Shown here one piece after another: positions 15,793 through 25,443 of a stretch of 64,000 nucleotides of DNA (position 1 is its first letter; the number at the start of each line of letters is the position of its first letter). The translations under genes were made by a program, and so were the position numbers. The notes beneath the pieces were generated by a model. It was not told the origin of the DNA, made no database searches, and saw only the letters and a program-made list of their open reading frames with translations. Source of the stretch: Hymenobacter sublimis (GTDB lineage Bacteria > Bacteroidota > Bacteroidia > Cytophagales > Hymenobacteraceae); the NCBI RefSeq assembly GCF_023101345.1, contig NZ_CP095850.1:1-64000 (forward strand). The letters are read 5' to 3'.

Positions 15793-18700
15793 ATGAGTGG
15801 AAGAGCTACTTTTTCCGGAACATCCTTTCAATCCGAAGTTGCGGCCTGTATCGCGGGGTTATTGCTGACGGAGCGTCCCCTATCGCGGCTGGGGGGACGC
15901 CTGCCCGGGACGCCGCAAAAGATCTACGCCGAAATTCCCGCCGGCGGTGTTGATGACATTGTGGTCGATACCGACTTAGGCCAAACCTACATCCAGGCCA
16001 AAAACACCGTTCCGCTTTCGGATAATGCCACAGGCGAATTAGCCTCCGTGGCGGCGCAGTTCGTGCGCCAGTTCCGGGCCGGGGTGCTGGAAAACGGCAC
16101 CCGGCGCCCGCTGGTGCCGGCCCGGGACCGGTTAGTACTGGCCGTCAGCACGGGAGCCACCGGGACAATTAAGGAGCATCTGCAGGAAGTGCTGGACCGC
16201 AACCGCACGGGGGCTGCGACGGGCTTGCCTGCTAATCAGCAGCATGCCCTGGACGTGTTCACCGGGCTATTGGATGCAGCGTGGCTTGCAGAAGCCGGGA
16301 CGGCTATTACGGCTGCGCAGCAGCAGGCGCTGCTGGCCGTGTGCTCGGTAATCGTGGTGGGCAGTCCCCAGCACCAACTGGTTACGGAGGCCCTGCTGAG
16401 TATTGTGGCCCCCGGGTTGGAAGACACCCTGCTTATTCTACTAGACCATTGGGCACACCAGGCGGCCCGGCAGGGAACCGGCGGTGACGCGGCCGCCATT
16501 CGGCTGGCCTTACGTGGCCGGATTCAGCTGACGGAACCGCCAAGTTTCCGCCAGGACATAGCGCGGCTTCACACGTATAGCGCCGCCACGCTGGCAGAAT
16601 TGGCGCGTTTCACAACCATTGACGTAGTGGAAGGCACGATTACGGTTTCCCGGCCCGTCGTCAACGATGTGGTGGATGCTGCCCTGGGTGGTTCGCTGGC
16701 CATCACGGGCGAACCGGGGGCGGGTAAATCCGCCATCCTGCACACAGCGGCCAGCATTCTTGGCCAGCAACACCCGGTATTCTGTTTCAAAGTTGAAAAC
16801 GGTCCGGGTACGCTCGACGAGCTGCGCCGGGAGATTGGTCTAGAGCATCCCCTGCTGGAGGTACTCCGGCAAGTACCGGGCGACCGCCCGGCTTTCGTGC
16901 TGCTCGATGCTCTGGACGCATCCCGGGGCAATCAGGCAGAAACCACGTACAAAAAGCTGCTGCGGGAGGTGGCCGCCCTGCCCGGCTGGCACGTGGTGGC
17001 CTCGGTGCGCACGTTTGATTTGCGCGTGGGCAAGGAGTGGCAGCAACTGTTCCACGGCCTGCCCCCGATGCCGCAGCACGCGGACCGAAGCTTTGGCCGG
17101 GTGCGCCACCTGCACATCGGGCTGCTGGACGCCGGGGAACGGGCGGATCTGGCCCGCCAGTCGCCCAGCCTGCACACGGCCCTCGCTGCCGGTGGACCCA
17201 AGATGGAGGCGCTGGCGTTGAACCCGTTCAACCTGGCCTTGCTGGCCGACTTGCTGCGGGGCGGCACTCCGCCCGAATCGTTGGCGGGCGTGAGCACCCA
17301 GGGGCAGCTGCTGGATCGGTACTGGCAAGAGCGGGTAGGTGACTCAACCCCGGTGATTGTGGGCCTTACCCGGCTGGTGGAGCAGATGCTCGACGCCAAG
17401 GCCCTGACCATTGCGCAGGGCCGCATTGACGCGGCTACGGGCACGGCGGTGGATGAAATGCAGGAAAACGGCGTGCTGCTGCTGGAACAACCCCGCCGGG
17501 TGCTGGGCTTCCGGCACCACGTGCTGTTCGACTATGCCGTCGCCTGCCTGGCCCTGTTGCCCGACGTGGCCAGCGCCCGGGCGCAGTTGGTCAAGAGCAA
17601 AGGAGCGGGGTTGCTGCTGGCGCCCTCGCTCAACTACTGGATCGACGGCCTCAAGCACAACAGCGGCCTGTCCACTGACGAATTCTGGGGGTTTGTTGGG
17701 ACGCTGGTGGCCGATGAGGGCATGGATCCCATTGTGCGGGTGGAAGTCGCCCGCCTGTCCGTGGAAACGGTACAAGCGGACGAAGATCTGATGGGTCTGG
17801 TGCGAGTCTTCAACCAGGGAGACGCCGCGGCCACCCGCAGCTTGCGGCATTTTGTGGTAGCCCTGGTGATCAAAGCCCAACGCCACCAGCCTTTCCAGGC
17901 CGGACCCTGGGCACGGGTGGTGGCTGAACTACGTGCCGGCGCCGACCAACTGGGCCTGCACCAAACGCTCGTGGAAACCCTTCTGGACGGCAACCCGACC
18001 GCGGATGCCCTACCCTTGCTGAGCCAGGCGGCGCGTCAAGTACTGACTAGCGTGATGGCCGCTGCCTTCCTGAACCGCTGGCAGGTGCGTTCCGCCATTG
18101 CCAGCGTGGTGCGTACCTACGGCACTAATCCGGCTGCGTCGCGGCAGCTGCTGACCCAACTGCTGGAACCAGAACGCTTCCGCCGGTATGGACACGTGGA
18201 AATCCCGGCGCTGGCCGAGCACCTGGATTTGCTCGCGGGCCAGGATGAGGCGCTGGCGGTGCAGTTGGTGTACTGCGTTTTCGGGTCGCATGAGTTTCGC
18301 CATGACCAGGCCACGCCCATGGTATCAAGCTTTATCCTGGGAATGCAATCCAATGCGGCCCAGGATTTTGAGCTGGCCCGGCATAAGGTGGAGAAGCATT
18401 TTGCCGCGTTACTGGCCGCCTACCCCCGCACGGCCGTGCGGGTGCTGGCTGCCGCCTTGCGCGGGGCCCGTGACCGGAAGGAATGGTCCTCGCCAGAGCC
18501 GCGGGTTGAAAACCTGACCGTCGGCACTACTTCGTACCGCTTTGAGGACGATAGCAGCGCGTATTGGGCGCATGATCTGGAGACAAGCCGCAGCGATGAC
18601 CACGCGGAAATGTACCAGCGGTTTCTGCAGTGGATTCCCGGCGTGCAAGACCCGGCTCTGCTGGCGGATATGCCGGGCCTGCTGCTAGAGCACACCAGCG

Positions 18701-20532
18701 CCGCTATTGTGTGGCGGACGCTCTTTGAAGCAGGCGCCCGGCAGCCCCAGTTGCTCGGCCGCCAACTGTGGGCGGCCGCGTCCAGCCCCCTGGTGCTGCA
18801 GTGCCAGAGCACGCGCAAAAGTACCATTGAACTGCTGCAGGTACTTTACCCACTGGTGCCTGCGGAAGCCCGGCAGGAGGCGGAACGGGCCTGGCTGGCC
18901 TGGGGCTTTGCTGATTTTACCGAACCTGAATGGATGCGCACCTCCGTCATTGGCACCGTGCTGAAGACGCTGGGCGCGCAGCAACTAGCCACCGACGAAG
19001 CGCGTGAGTTTTTGCAGGTAGCCATAGCAAGCGGCGAGGCGCTGGTCAACAGCAAGCCGCTGGAAATCCACAGCACGTTCATTGAGAGGGAACCCTTTGA
19101 AGCAGAGAACAACGCTGGAACAGCTACTGCCGACTCGGTGCCGGGACTTGCCCGAGCGGTTCACCACACGCAGCAGGCCGTCAGAGCAGCCCCCACCGAA
19201 GAAATCCTCCGCCACCTGCAGGAAGCGCTGCTGGCCTTCGACGCCGCCGTGTCCCCAGCCGGTGCTCTGCCCGAAGCGGAAGCCGCTGCCGTGCTGTCTG
19301 AAGGACTGGGCGTGCTGCTGGCTTACGCACCGGCATCTGCCACCAGCTACCCCGAGGCCCTCACGCGCCTGCTGGAGCTAACCCATCATCCGGAGCCGTT
19401 CACCGGACCGGATACGGAGGAAGACTTTGCTCAGTCCGTACCATGGGGCTACTCTGCCGCCCGGATAGAGGCCGCCAAAGCCCTGGCCCATCTGCTAGAA
19501 ATCTCCTCTCTGTGGCCGCTGATACAAGACCGGGTGGAGGAGTTGCTGCTGCGCGACCCGCATCCGACCGTGCGCTTTGTGTTGATCACCGCGCTCTACA
19601 AGCTGAGCTGGCACAACACCGAGGCCACTTGGGAACTGGCCGAAAAGTTTGCGGAGCAGGAGATCAATCCCCAGGTTATTAACCACGCTACCGCTGTTCT
19701 CCGCAACCTGGCGCACGAGGATGCAGCCCGCTTGGAACCGCTTCTGCTGAAACTACTGACGAAAGCAAGTGGCCCCGGCGAGGGAAGCAGGATAATGGTG
19801 GAGCTGCTGCTGCGCCTGGCGCTGGAACGACAACTGCCGGCATCCCAGGCACAGTTGCGGGAGTGGGTAAGCGCGTATTCCGCACACAAGAAGCAGCTAG
19901 GGAGCGTAATGGCGGTTTTACGGGTCTACTTGTCTATGGGCTACGACCGAGCGCAGGATCCACAAGAGGACGCCATTCGGCAACGGTCCCAGGTATTGAT
20001 GCAGGAACTGGTGGATGCAGTGGAGCCTGCAGTTCGGAATTGGACTTCCGATAACCACCAGCCCACCGAAGAAGAAGAAGAAGCGCACTGGATTTTCAAC
20101 GAACTGGCCGGCCAACTCTTTTACGCTATCGGCCATGACTTACCAGAGAACATCGGCACCCTAGAGGCGAAGCGCCAATGCCTGACGGAGTACGCGCCGT
20201 TTATTTCTCGGTTCGCCACTTTGGGCACGCCCGGTACGGTGCACCACATGCTCGACATCCTACTCAAGTTCGTAGCGGTTAACCCAACCCAATGCTTTGA
20301 CCTATTTGCTGAAGCGATGCTGCGCACAACCGGTGTGGCCAAGTACGAGTATGAATCGCAGGGAGCCAAACGCTTCGTGGAACTAGTTGAAGAGTATCTA
20401 GCTGATCACCGCGCCCTCTTTGCGAAAGAAGACCGCCGAACGAAGCTGATCGATTGCTTGGCAATTTTCTCCGATGCGGGCTGGCCCGAAGCCTGGCAGC
20501 TTTTCCAGCAGCTACCAGACCTATTCCGGTAA
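15793..20532 (+). CDS. Large STAND-type NTPase with N-terminal Cap4-like nuclease
   Basis: A 1579-residue protein. Residues 1-165 resemble the Cap4/Mrr-type endonuclease found on Avs and related defence proteins: E15, D54-D55 in GGVDDIVVD and Q68-x-K70 in YIQAKN form a PD-(D/E)xK-like site. An NTPase follows with Walker A GEPGAGKS (306-313), Walker B VLLDALDA (369-376) and a sensor-like VVASVRTFDL (401-410). The rest, about 900 residues, is alpha-helical and repeat-like, as in sensor regions of STAND proteins. By family logic the C-terminus would sense a phage product, the NTPase assemble and the nuclease cut DNA. No paper assignment is claimed. Confidence 0.75.
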   Translation: MSGRATFSGTSFQSEVAACIAGLLLTERPLSRLGGRLPGTPQKIYAEIPAGGVDDIVVDTDLGQTYIQAKNTVPLSDNATGELASVAAQFVRQFRAGVLENGTRRPLVPARDRLVLAVSTGATGTIKEHLQEVLDRNRTGAATGLPANQQHALDVFTGLLDAAWLAEAGTAITAAQQQALLAVCSVIVVGSPQHQLVTEALLSIVAPGLEDTLLILLDHWAHQAARQGTGGDAAAIRLALRGRIQLTEPPSFRQDIARLHTYSAATLAELARFTTIDVVEGTITVSRPVVNDVVDAALGGSLAITGEPGAGKSAILHTAASILGQQHPVFCFKVENGPGTLDELRREIGLEHPLLEVLRQVPGDRPAFVLLDALDASRGNQAETTYKKLLREVAALPGWHVVASVRTFDLRVGKEWQQLFHGLPPMPQHADRSFGRVRHLHIGLLDAGERADLARQSPSLHTALAAGGPKMEALALNPFNLALLADLLRGGTPPESLAGVSTQGQLLDRYWQERVGDSTPVIVGLTRLVEQMLDAKALTIAQGRIDAATGTAVDEMQENGVLLLEQPRRVLGFRHHVLFDYAVACLALLPDVASARAQLVKSKGAGLLLAPSLNYWIDGLKHNSGLSTDEFWGFVGTLVADEGMDPIVRVEVARLSVETVQADEDLMGLVRVFNQGDAAATRSLRHFVVALVIKAQRHQPFQAGPWARVVAELRAGADQLGLHQTLVETLLDGNPTADALPLLSQAARQVLTSVMAAAFLNRWQVRSAIASVVRTYGTNPAASRQLLTQLLEPERFRRYGHVEIPALAEHLDLLAGQDEALAVQLVYCVFGSHEFRHDQATPMVSSFILGMQSNAAQDFELARHKVEKHFAALLAAYPRTAVRVLAAALRGARDRKEWSSPEPRVENLTVGTTSYRFEDDSSAYWAHDLETSRSDDHAEMYQRFLQWIPGVQDPALLADMPGLLLEHTSAAIVWRTLFEAGARQPQLLGRQLWAAASSPLVLQCQSTRKSTIELLQVLYPLVPAEARQEAERAWLAWGFADFTEPEWMRTSVIGTVLKTLGAQQLATDEAREFLQVAIASGEALVNSKPLEIHSTFIEREPFEAENNAGTATADSVPGLARAVHHTQQAVRAAPTEEILRHLQEALLAFDAAVSPAGALPEAEAAAVLSEGLGVLLAYAPASATSYPEALTRLLELTHHPEPFTGPDTEEDFAQSVPWGYSAARIEAAKALAHLLEISSLWPLIQDRVEELLLRDPHPTVRFVLITALYKLSWHNTEATWELAEKFAEQEINPQVINHATAVLRNLAHEDAARLEPLLLKLLTKASGPGEGSRIMVELLLRLALERQLPASQAQLREWVSAYSAHKKQLGSVMAVLRVYLSMGYDRAQDPQEDAIRQRSQVLMQELVDAVEPAVRNWTSDNHQPTEEEEEAHWIFNELAGQLFYAIGHDLPENIGTLEAKRQCLTEYAPFISRFATLGTPGTVHHMLDILLKFVAVNPTQCFDLFAEAMLRTTGVAKYEYESQGAKRFVELVEEYLADHRALFAKEDRRTKLIDCLAIFSDAGWPEAWQLFQQLPDLFR

Positions 20533-20650
20533 ACCTGCGTGGCGGCCTAGACTACGGGGAGTAACCGCGCTGCCAAATCTGCCGTGACTTAGACCTGGTA
20601 AGCCGAGCCAGATCGTAGAGTTGCGCCCAGTAGCTTCCTTCTTGTTGAAG

Positions 20651-20755
20651 AGTATCAAAAAGTGTGGGGCCGTCCGATTGGGGGCTTAGCAACGGGTCGC
20701 GTTATTTCCGTTCAGGTTGGCTGAGAAGTAGGGCTGCCCCACACTTTTTTACGCT
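20651..20755. mobile_element. Miniature inverted-repeat element, right of the hip cassette
   Basis: Arms AGTATCAAAAAGTGTGGGGC (20651-20670) and 20736-20755 match with two mismatches and share AAAAAGTGTGGGGC with the arms at 13761. The 65 bp between them does not code. 20756-20863 shows nothing further. Confidence 0.6.
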
Positions 20756-20863
20756 CTCCTCATTGAACTGATTACTAGTTAGCATTTACGGCATTTCGGA
20801 TTCATCTGAGACTTATTTATTAAGTGCGTCGACAGCGGTTGCAGGGCCACTATCATGATCCAT

Positions 20864-22162
20864 TCAACTGTCTGGATATTCTTTCAGGGAGTAGTGTTTT
20901 ATCTGTGGACTTTTGAACCACCCAAGTTTGTCTAAATCATGCCTGAGGTGCATTTCCTCCTCTTCACCCAGAACCTTGATATCCTGCATGTAGCCAAATT
21001 TGAACTGCGTCAGCCAATTATTGGCGGCAATCAAGATTGATTTACTCGTCTGGTAGCCTTCAAACGAGGAGTATCCCTGCAAAGCCACTTCCAGCATTGT
21101 ATCAACCACTTCTGGCTTCATATCACTGCCATAGATAATGAAGGACACTAATAGGTCAGCAACCTTGCCGTGCCTTCTCGCCATGTACCAACCACTCTTG
21201 TGCTTATTCTCCTCGAATAGTCCGAAGAAGCCCTGCCCGATTATCCTTCTTTCGAACCTGGTTAACGAGAGTAATTCTTTGGCAAGGTCGAGCCTCAAAT
21301 CATTCACATCAACCAAGATTTCATTCCGCACAAACTCATCGACAAAGTAGCTGTACCGGTCGTGTTTCCTTTTCAAGATCACCTCTTCCCGCTTTTGATA
21401 AAAGTCCCAGGCGCCGTCAATGTCGAACCAAGCACCATTGTATTCTGAGGAAGAAAAGAGTTCTGGAAATTTCTTGTCATTTTCCAGGTACTTGGCCAGC
21501 AAATCGTATTCGGTTCCTGAAATCAGAATGGACGTTTTCTCTGCTGGATTACGGTTTTCTGCGCTGTATTTAAAGAATTGCTTCCCCGTATTATTGTCAA
21601 ATAAGTGCTCTTCGCCGGGTAGGATCAGCACATCCTTGTCAGTAAACACCCTTTCTCGTTCCTGCAGATAATTCACCAAATCAGGTATCGTGTCAAGCTC
21701 CTGCATAATGGCCTTGAAAGCCTCTTTATCTAGGACATGAACAAACTTTCCGGCTTTGGTCAACGAGCCCGACGGATAGAACTGCACACTCTCTCCCAGG
21801 TTGACTATTATCCGATGAATAGCAGTATAATCGGCTGGTATAACCTGCTCCTGCTCCCTGTCTGGGTGCTTAATAAACACCTCGTGCTTGCTCGCTAGCA
21901 GCTTTCTTTCAGCTCCGTATATCTGGCTGGCTGCTTTGTCAAGCGTTCTTCTGAAATACCGGTCGTACTGCCCCTTAAATTCGTAGTTTTTGACCGACAG
22001 AATCAGCAGTGTGTTTTTAAATAATATTAGCAGGTCAGCTATCTCCTTCTTATCGCCACGCTCATCTTTGGGGCCCGGATAACACCAGAATTTGAGCAAG
22101 GACGAGTAGGCCAGTTCGTTCACAAATTCTTCCCCTTGTAGGCCTTTGTCTTGCGCTTCCAT
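20864..22162 (-). CDS. Unknown protein with a PD-(D/E)xK-like nuclease N-terminus
   Basis: A 432-residue protein from ATG 22162 (14 codons inside the open frame). The first 70 residues fit a NERD/restriction-like fold: G10-E11-E12-F13, then D43 in EIADLLILF and S56-V-K58 in LLILSVKN, a D...SxK variant of the nuclease signature. The remaining 360 residues are charged and alpha-rich with no motif I know. It is the last gene of a minus-strand set with a small protein and a DnaB-like ATPase upstream. A DNA-processing or defence role is inference. Confidence 0.55.
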   Translation of the reverse strand: MEAQDKGLQGEEFVNELAYSSLLKFWCYPGPKDERGDKKEIADLLILFKNTLLILSVKNYEFKGQYDRYFRRTLDKAASQIYGAERKLLASKHEVFIKHPDREQEQVIPADYTAIHRIIVNLGESVQFYPSGSLTKAGKFVHVLDKEAFKAIMQELDTIPDLVNYLQERERVFTDKDVLILPGEEHLFDNNTGKQFFKYSAENRNPAEKTSILISGTEYDLLAKYLENDKKFPELFSSSEYNGAWFDIDGAWDFYQKREEVILKRKHDRYSYFVDEFVRNEILVDVNDLRLDLAKELLSLTRFERRIIGQGFFGLFEENKHKSGWYMARRHGKVADLLVSFIIYGSDMKPEVVDTMLEVALQGYSSFEGYQTSKSILIAANNWLTQFKFGYMQDIKVLGEEEEMHLRHDLDKLGWFKSPQIKHYSLKEYPDS

Positions 22163-22212
22163 ATGTGTAGTAGGTATCAGATTAAAAGGCTTTGGTAGTA
22201 GCAACTGATGCG

Positions 22213-22554
22213 TTATTGGTACCAGTCGTCCACTTTAAAGACTTTATAAGTGGGATTTTCGGCCAGGAAGTCTCGGGTAGCTTGCGCTTTGCTCACGTTC
22301 TTGACCTCCTTTCCATAGATGCCATCGTCATCTGGCTTCCCAAAAACGAGGTTGTAGGGTTTTAGCTTACGTACCAGTTGCTCCACTGCCACTACAGCGG
22401 CTTCTGGAAAAGCCGGGTTAGGGGGCAACTGCGGGTTGACCTTTTTTAATGCCTCTGCCCAATACACCATTAATTCCTTGCCGCCTGCTTGTGACCGTAC
22501 CTGTTGCGTCAGAATTTCCCGCATAGGGGCCGAGTACTCGCTGAAATGTCTCAT
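22213..22554 (-). CDS. Small unknown protein
   Basis: A 113-residue hydrophilic protein starting MRHFSEYSAPMREILTQQVR; a second Met at residue 11 is a possible start. No domain is recognised. It lies 50 bp upstream of the nuclease-like gene and 100 bp downstream of the DnaB-like gene, all on the minus strand, so the three may work together. Confidence 0.5.
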   Translation of the reverse strand: MRHFSEYSAPMREILTQQVRSQAGGKELMVYWAEALKKVNPQLPPNPAFPEAAVVAVEQLVRKLKPYNLVFGKPDDDGIYGKEVKNVSKAQATRDFLAENPTYKVFKVDDWYQ

Positions 22555-22654
22555 AGATTGAATTTAAAAAGCATAATTTCTGGTGCGTGCCGCACTAGCA
22601 CCGACTCCGCCAGCGACTGCAGCAGCAACTGCACCTGTCCAGCCCGCACCTTAC

Positions 22655-23716
22655 CTAGAATGGCGGCGGTCCATCATCAAAATTGCTACGAGGAAAAGGC
22701 TGGGGAGCTTTTTTCCCTGACGGTGAGGTATTCAGTCTACTGGCCAACCGGATGGTGTTTGGGGCGAAACCTCCTTCCTCGTCAAAAGAGCTTTCACCAA
22801 AGCGGGGCTGCTCCTGATTGCTGAATCGACCACAAGCCGATTTAAATTCCACTTGGACAGTTTCAGTGCGGCCAAAAGCATTCTTGGCCACGATCAGCTC
22901 CGCCGTGTTGTAGGTGGGATTGCCCATCTCGTCTTCCGTCTGCTTATAGTACTCCGGACGGTGAAGCAGGATAATCACGTCGGCCTCGTATTCCACCGTT
23001 CCGGAATCCCGCAGGTCACCTAACTGCGGCCGATAGAAGGAATAAGATCTTTCGCGCCCCGACCGATTCATGTGAGATACCACGATGACGGGAGCGTCTA
23101 ACTCCCGGGCCAGTGATTTCAGGCAACGGATAATGTGGGAAACCTCCTGTTCCCGGTTCGGACAAAAGGCGCGAGACTCCTTGCCCAGCGTAATCCGGCT
23201 CAAATTGTCAATTAGAAATAGACTAACTCCTTCCTCCCGTAGTCGCCGGCAGTCGTCCATTACCTTTTCAATCGTTGGATTAGCATCATCCAGTACCCGG
23301 ATAAACGCCTCCGCGTGGCTGGTCCAGAGAGCAGTGCTGGTATTGAGCTTCAACCACTCGTGGTCATGAAGATTTCCGGATTCGATCTTCCCGTACGGAA
23401 TCTCTGTTTCTGCACTCAACCACTTGGTTAGCAACTGCTCGCGGGACAGTTGTAAAGAGAAGAGTGCCGTGGTCTTTTTAAACTCCACCACCGCATTGCG
23501 CAGGAAAGCCAGCAGTAAGGACGTACATCCCATAGAGGGAGGGCCGGCTATAACCGTCAGCGTAGAGCCTTTCCAGCAGTTGGTTACTCTGTCGAGGTCT
23601 ATAAATCCGCTGGGCACTCCAGGCAGCCCCTTTTCCTCTGCTTTCGTGATGATTTGCTGGATAGCCCTGCTGTCAAGCAAGGTATCGTACGGTGCTTGCT
23701 GCGCCTCTTGCGACAT
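22655..23716 (-). CDS. DnaB-like RecA-fold ATPase with altered Walker A
   Basis: A 353-residue protein matching only the C-terminal motor of replicative helicase DnaB; the primase-binding N-terminal domain is absent. DnaB landmarks are GVPSGFIDLDRVTNCW, ALFSLQLSREQLL, Walker B FLIDNL, VVSHMNRS and LGDLRDSGTVEYEADVIILL. The P-loop reads GPPSMGCTS (58-66), where cysteine replaces the catalytic lysine of GRPSMGKTS. The change is clear in the DNA (TGT). ATP hydrolysis may be lost or use another residue. The start at 23716 (MSQEAQQ) removes 32 non-conserved codons. It could be a plasmid replication factor or a loader or sensor subunit. Confidence 0.75.
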   Translation of the reverse strand: MSQEAQQAPYDTLLDSRAIQQIITKAEEKGLPGVPSGFIDLDRVTNCWKGSTLTVIAGPPSMGCTSLLLAFLRNAVVEFKKTTALFSLQLSREQLLTKWLSAETEIPYGKIESGNLHDHEWLKLNTSTALWTSHAEAFIRVLDDANPTIEKVMDDCRRLREEGVSLFLIDNLSRITLGKESRAFCPNREQEVSHIIRCLKSLARELDAPVIVVSHMNRSGRERSYSFYRPQLGDLRDSGTVEYEADVIILLHRPEYYKQTEDEMGNPTYNTAELIVAKNAFGRTETVQVEFKSACGRFSNQEQPRFGESSFDEEGGFAPNTIRLASRLNTSPSGKKAPQPFPRSNFDDGPPPF

Positions 23717-24048
23717 AGTACCTGTCTGTAAGATGATAAATCTACTGTAAATGAATAGCCAATCTACGAGTGCGCGGCGGAACACCATCCAGCAAATAGG
23801 CGAATTATCCACCAGCTTAGAAGGAGGAAGAAACAGGATTGGGCAGGCAGTGGGGGAGAGAGTAGTGTACCCCGAGCCTCGGTTTTATCCCTTAATCTAT
23901 TATGGAGTATAATAGCCTATTGGAATCCGTGCGGTTTCTCGCCCCACGGCCCTTACATGCGGAATGTGACACTTTTCCGCTGATAAGGTTACTATTCAGC
24001 CTCCTGGAATATTACCTTTATCGCCATTCATGTCCCTCTTGACTTTCT

Positions 24049-24396
24049 ATGGCCACCACTTTTAAGAGCCTCATCCCAAACGACTATAATTACGCGTTGA
24101 GCAAGCTTTACGAGGGCATTGCGCGTGATTATCCCTTGGCTCGCATGAACTTTGACCGCATTAAAGGTGCGCACGACAAGATTCAGCAAGAGTTAATTGC
24201 CCGTTATGGGAGTCTTCAGGCAGCACCTGGATCTGATGTTGTAAATAGCATCAGATATATTCTGGACCGTTTCGCCGGCTGGTTTAACCAAAATGATATA
24301 GCGGGCAATGAAGATGCGTACGTGTTCCGTGACGCGCTCGACTTCCATAGCCAAGAGTTGTTTCAGATACTGCAGGAGCTGGACATCAAAAAATAA
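24049..24396 (+). CDS. Small unknown protein
   Basis: A 115-residue, mostly helical acidic protein starting MATTFKSLIPNDYNYALSKL and ending LQELDIKK. There is no motif I can assign. It is divergent from the DnaB-like gene across about 330 bp and is followed 21 bp later by another small gene, so the two form an operon. Confidence 0.55.
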   Translation: MATTFKSLIPNDYNYALSKLYEGIARDYPLARMNFDRIKGAHDKIQQELIARYGSLQAAPGSDVVNSIRYILDRFAGWFNQNDIAGNEDAYVFRDALDFHSQELFQILQELDIKK

Positions 24397-24417
24397 AGAA
24401 CAGACTACCAGAATATT

Positions 24418-24666
24418 ATGCCCAAAGTATGCTTGATGGAGTTTGACCGCGAAGCGCGGCATTTCCAGTTTTTAGCAGAAGTCGAATTATCCTCCGTGCC
24501 TACCAAGGGGGACAAGGTGACTCTTAATATTGGAGAAGAGCAAGAAGGATTCGTATTTGAAGTCTACGACGTTCATTACACCGACCATTCTCTGACGGAT
24601 GTCAATATCATCCGAATCAGTAATGTCAATGACTACTTTTCTTCCCGCTTTCCCGACATCGTTTAA
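24418..24666 (+). CDS. Small unknown beta-rich protein
   Basis: An 82-residue protein with alternating strands (FQFLAEVELSSVPTKGDKVT) that resembles small beta-barrel proteins of unknown role common in Bacteroidota. It is second in an operon with the gene at 24049 and converges with the gene at 24682, whose stop is 15 bp away. Confidence 0.55.
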   Translation: MPKVCLMEFDREARHFQFLAEVELSSVPTKGDKVTLNIGEEQEGFVFEVYDVHYTDHSLTDVNIIRISNVNDYFSSRFPDIV

Positions 24667-24681
24667 CTAAACGCCTGGCGT

Positions 24682-25278
24682 TTAGAAAACTTGAAAGGCA
24701 TTTCCCGATTTGCGCGGGGTATCCTCATTGGCCAATGTCAGTGCTTTGTCTAGGATGTGGGCCACTAAGGCCTCGTTGGTCAGATTTGAGGGCGCATGGG
24801 CACTTGGGCTGAAAACGGCTGCTCTGACCCGTGGGGCAGAACCTCCTTCGTACTTCCACTGCCACAGCTCTTTGTTATCCAGTTCAAGCCGGTACCGTCC
24901 GTGGTCCTGGCTGGCGCTCTCTTCGCGCATTCGCGGGTTGTTCTGGGCCGCGAGGTTGTACACGTCCAGCGTAACGGCTAGCCCGCTAAATCGAACCGTC
25001 AGCAACCACTTGTCCCGTACCACGATTTCAATCTCCGCGCCCTTTTGAGAGTGTGCAGGCAAGGAGAAAATCCGACCTACTGCCTCTATTTGCGCTTTAA
25101 CCTGCTGAGCAATCTCGGCGGTTAGTTGCTGGTAGATGGCAGAGCTTTCAGCGGCTAACCGTTCCCGGCGACGCTCCGCCGTTTCATGCGCAGCTGCTTC
25201 TTTGGCTTTTTCTGCATCTTCTTTAGCGAACATTGCGCGAGCTTTCTCCGCGAAGGAGCCGGTATTAGAATCACTCAT
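24682..25278 (-). CDS. Unknown protein with a coiled-coil N-terminal half
   Basis: A 198-residue protein from MSDSNTGSF at 25278. Residues 8-70 are highly charged with a heptad-like Ala/Glu/Lys pattern (EKARAMFAKEDAEKAKEAAA), predicting a coiled coil. The C-terminal part is mixed alpha/beta with EIVVRDKWLLTVRFSG. The open frame continues 119 codons upstream, but that part is basic and antisense-like. No function is known. Confidence 0.5.
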   Translation of the reverse strand: MSDSNTGSFAEKARAMFAKEDAEKAKEAAAHETAERRRERLAAESSAIYQQLTAEIAQQVKAQIEAVGRIFSLPAHSQKGAEIEIVVRDKWLLTVRFSGLAVTLDVYNLAAQNNPRMREESASQDHGRYRLELDNKELWQWKYEGGSAPRVRAAVFSPSAHAPSNLTNEALVAHILDKALTLANEDTPRKSGNAFQVF

Positions 25279-25443
25279 CTGTCTACTTTTTAAATAACTA
25301 AGACTTACCTGCTCTCGTCGGTCCCGCACACCTGTAAAGGCCGACAGGACGAAGATAGAAGTCCTTTTACTCAATAACTGGCTAGTGAACATAATCATTG
25401 GATACGCCTTACGTATATATATCCATTCGATAGCGAAAAACCT

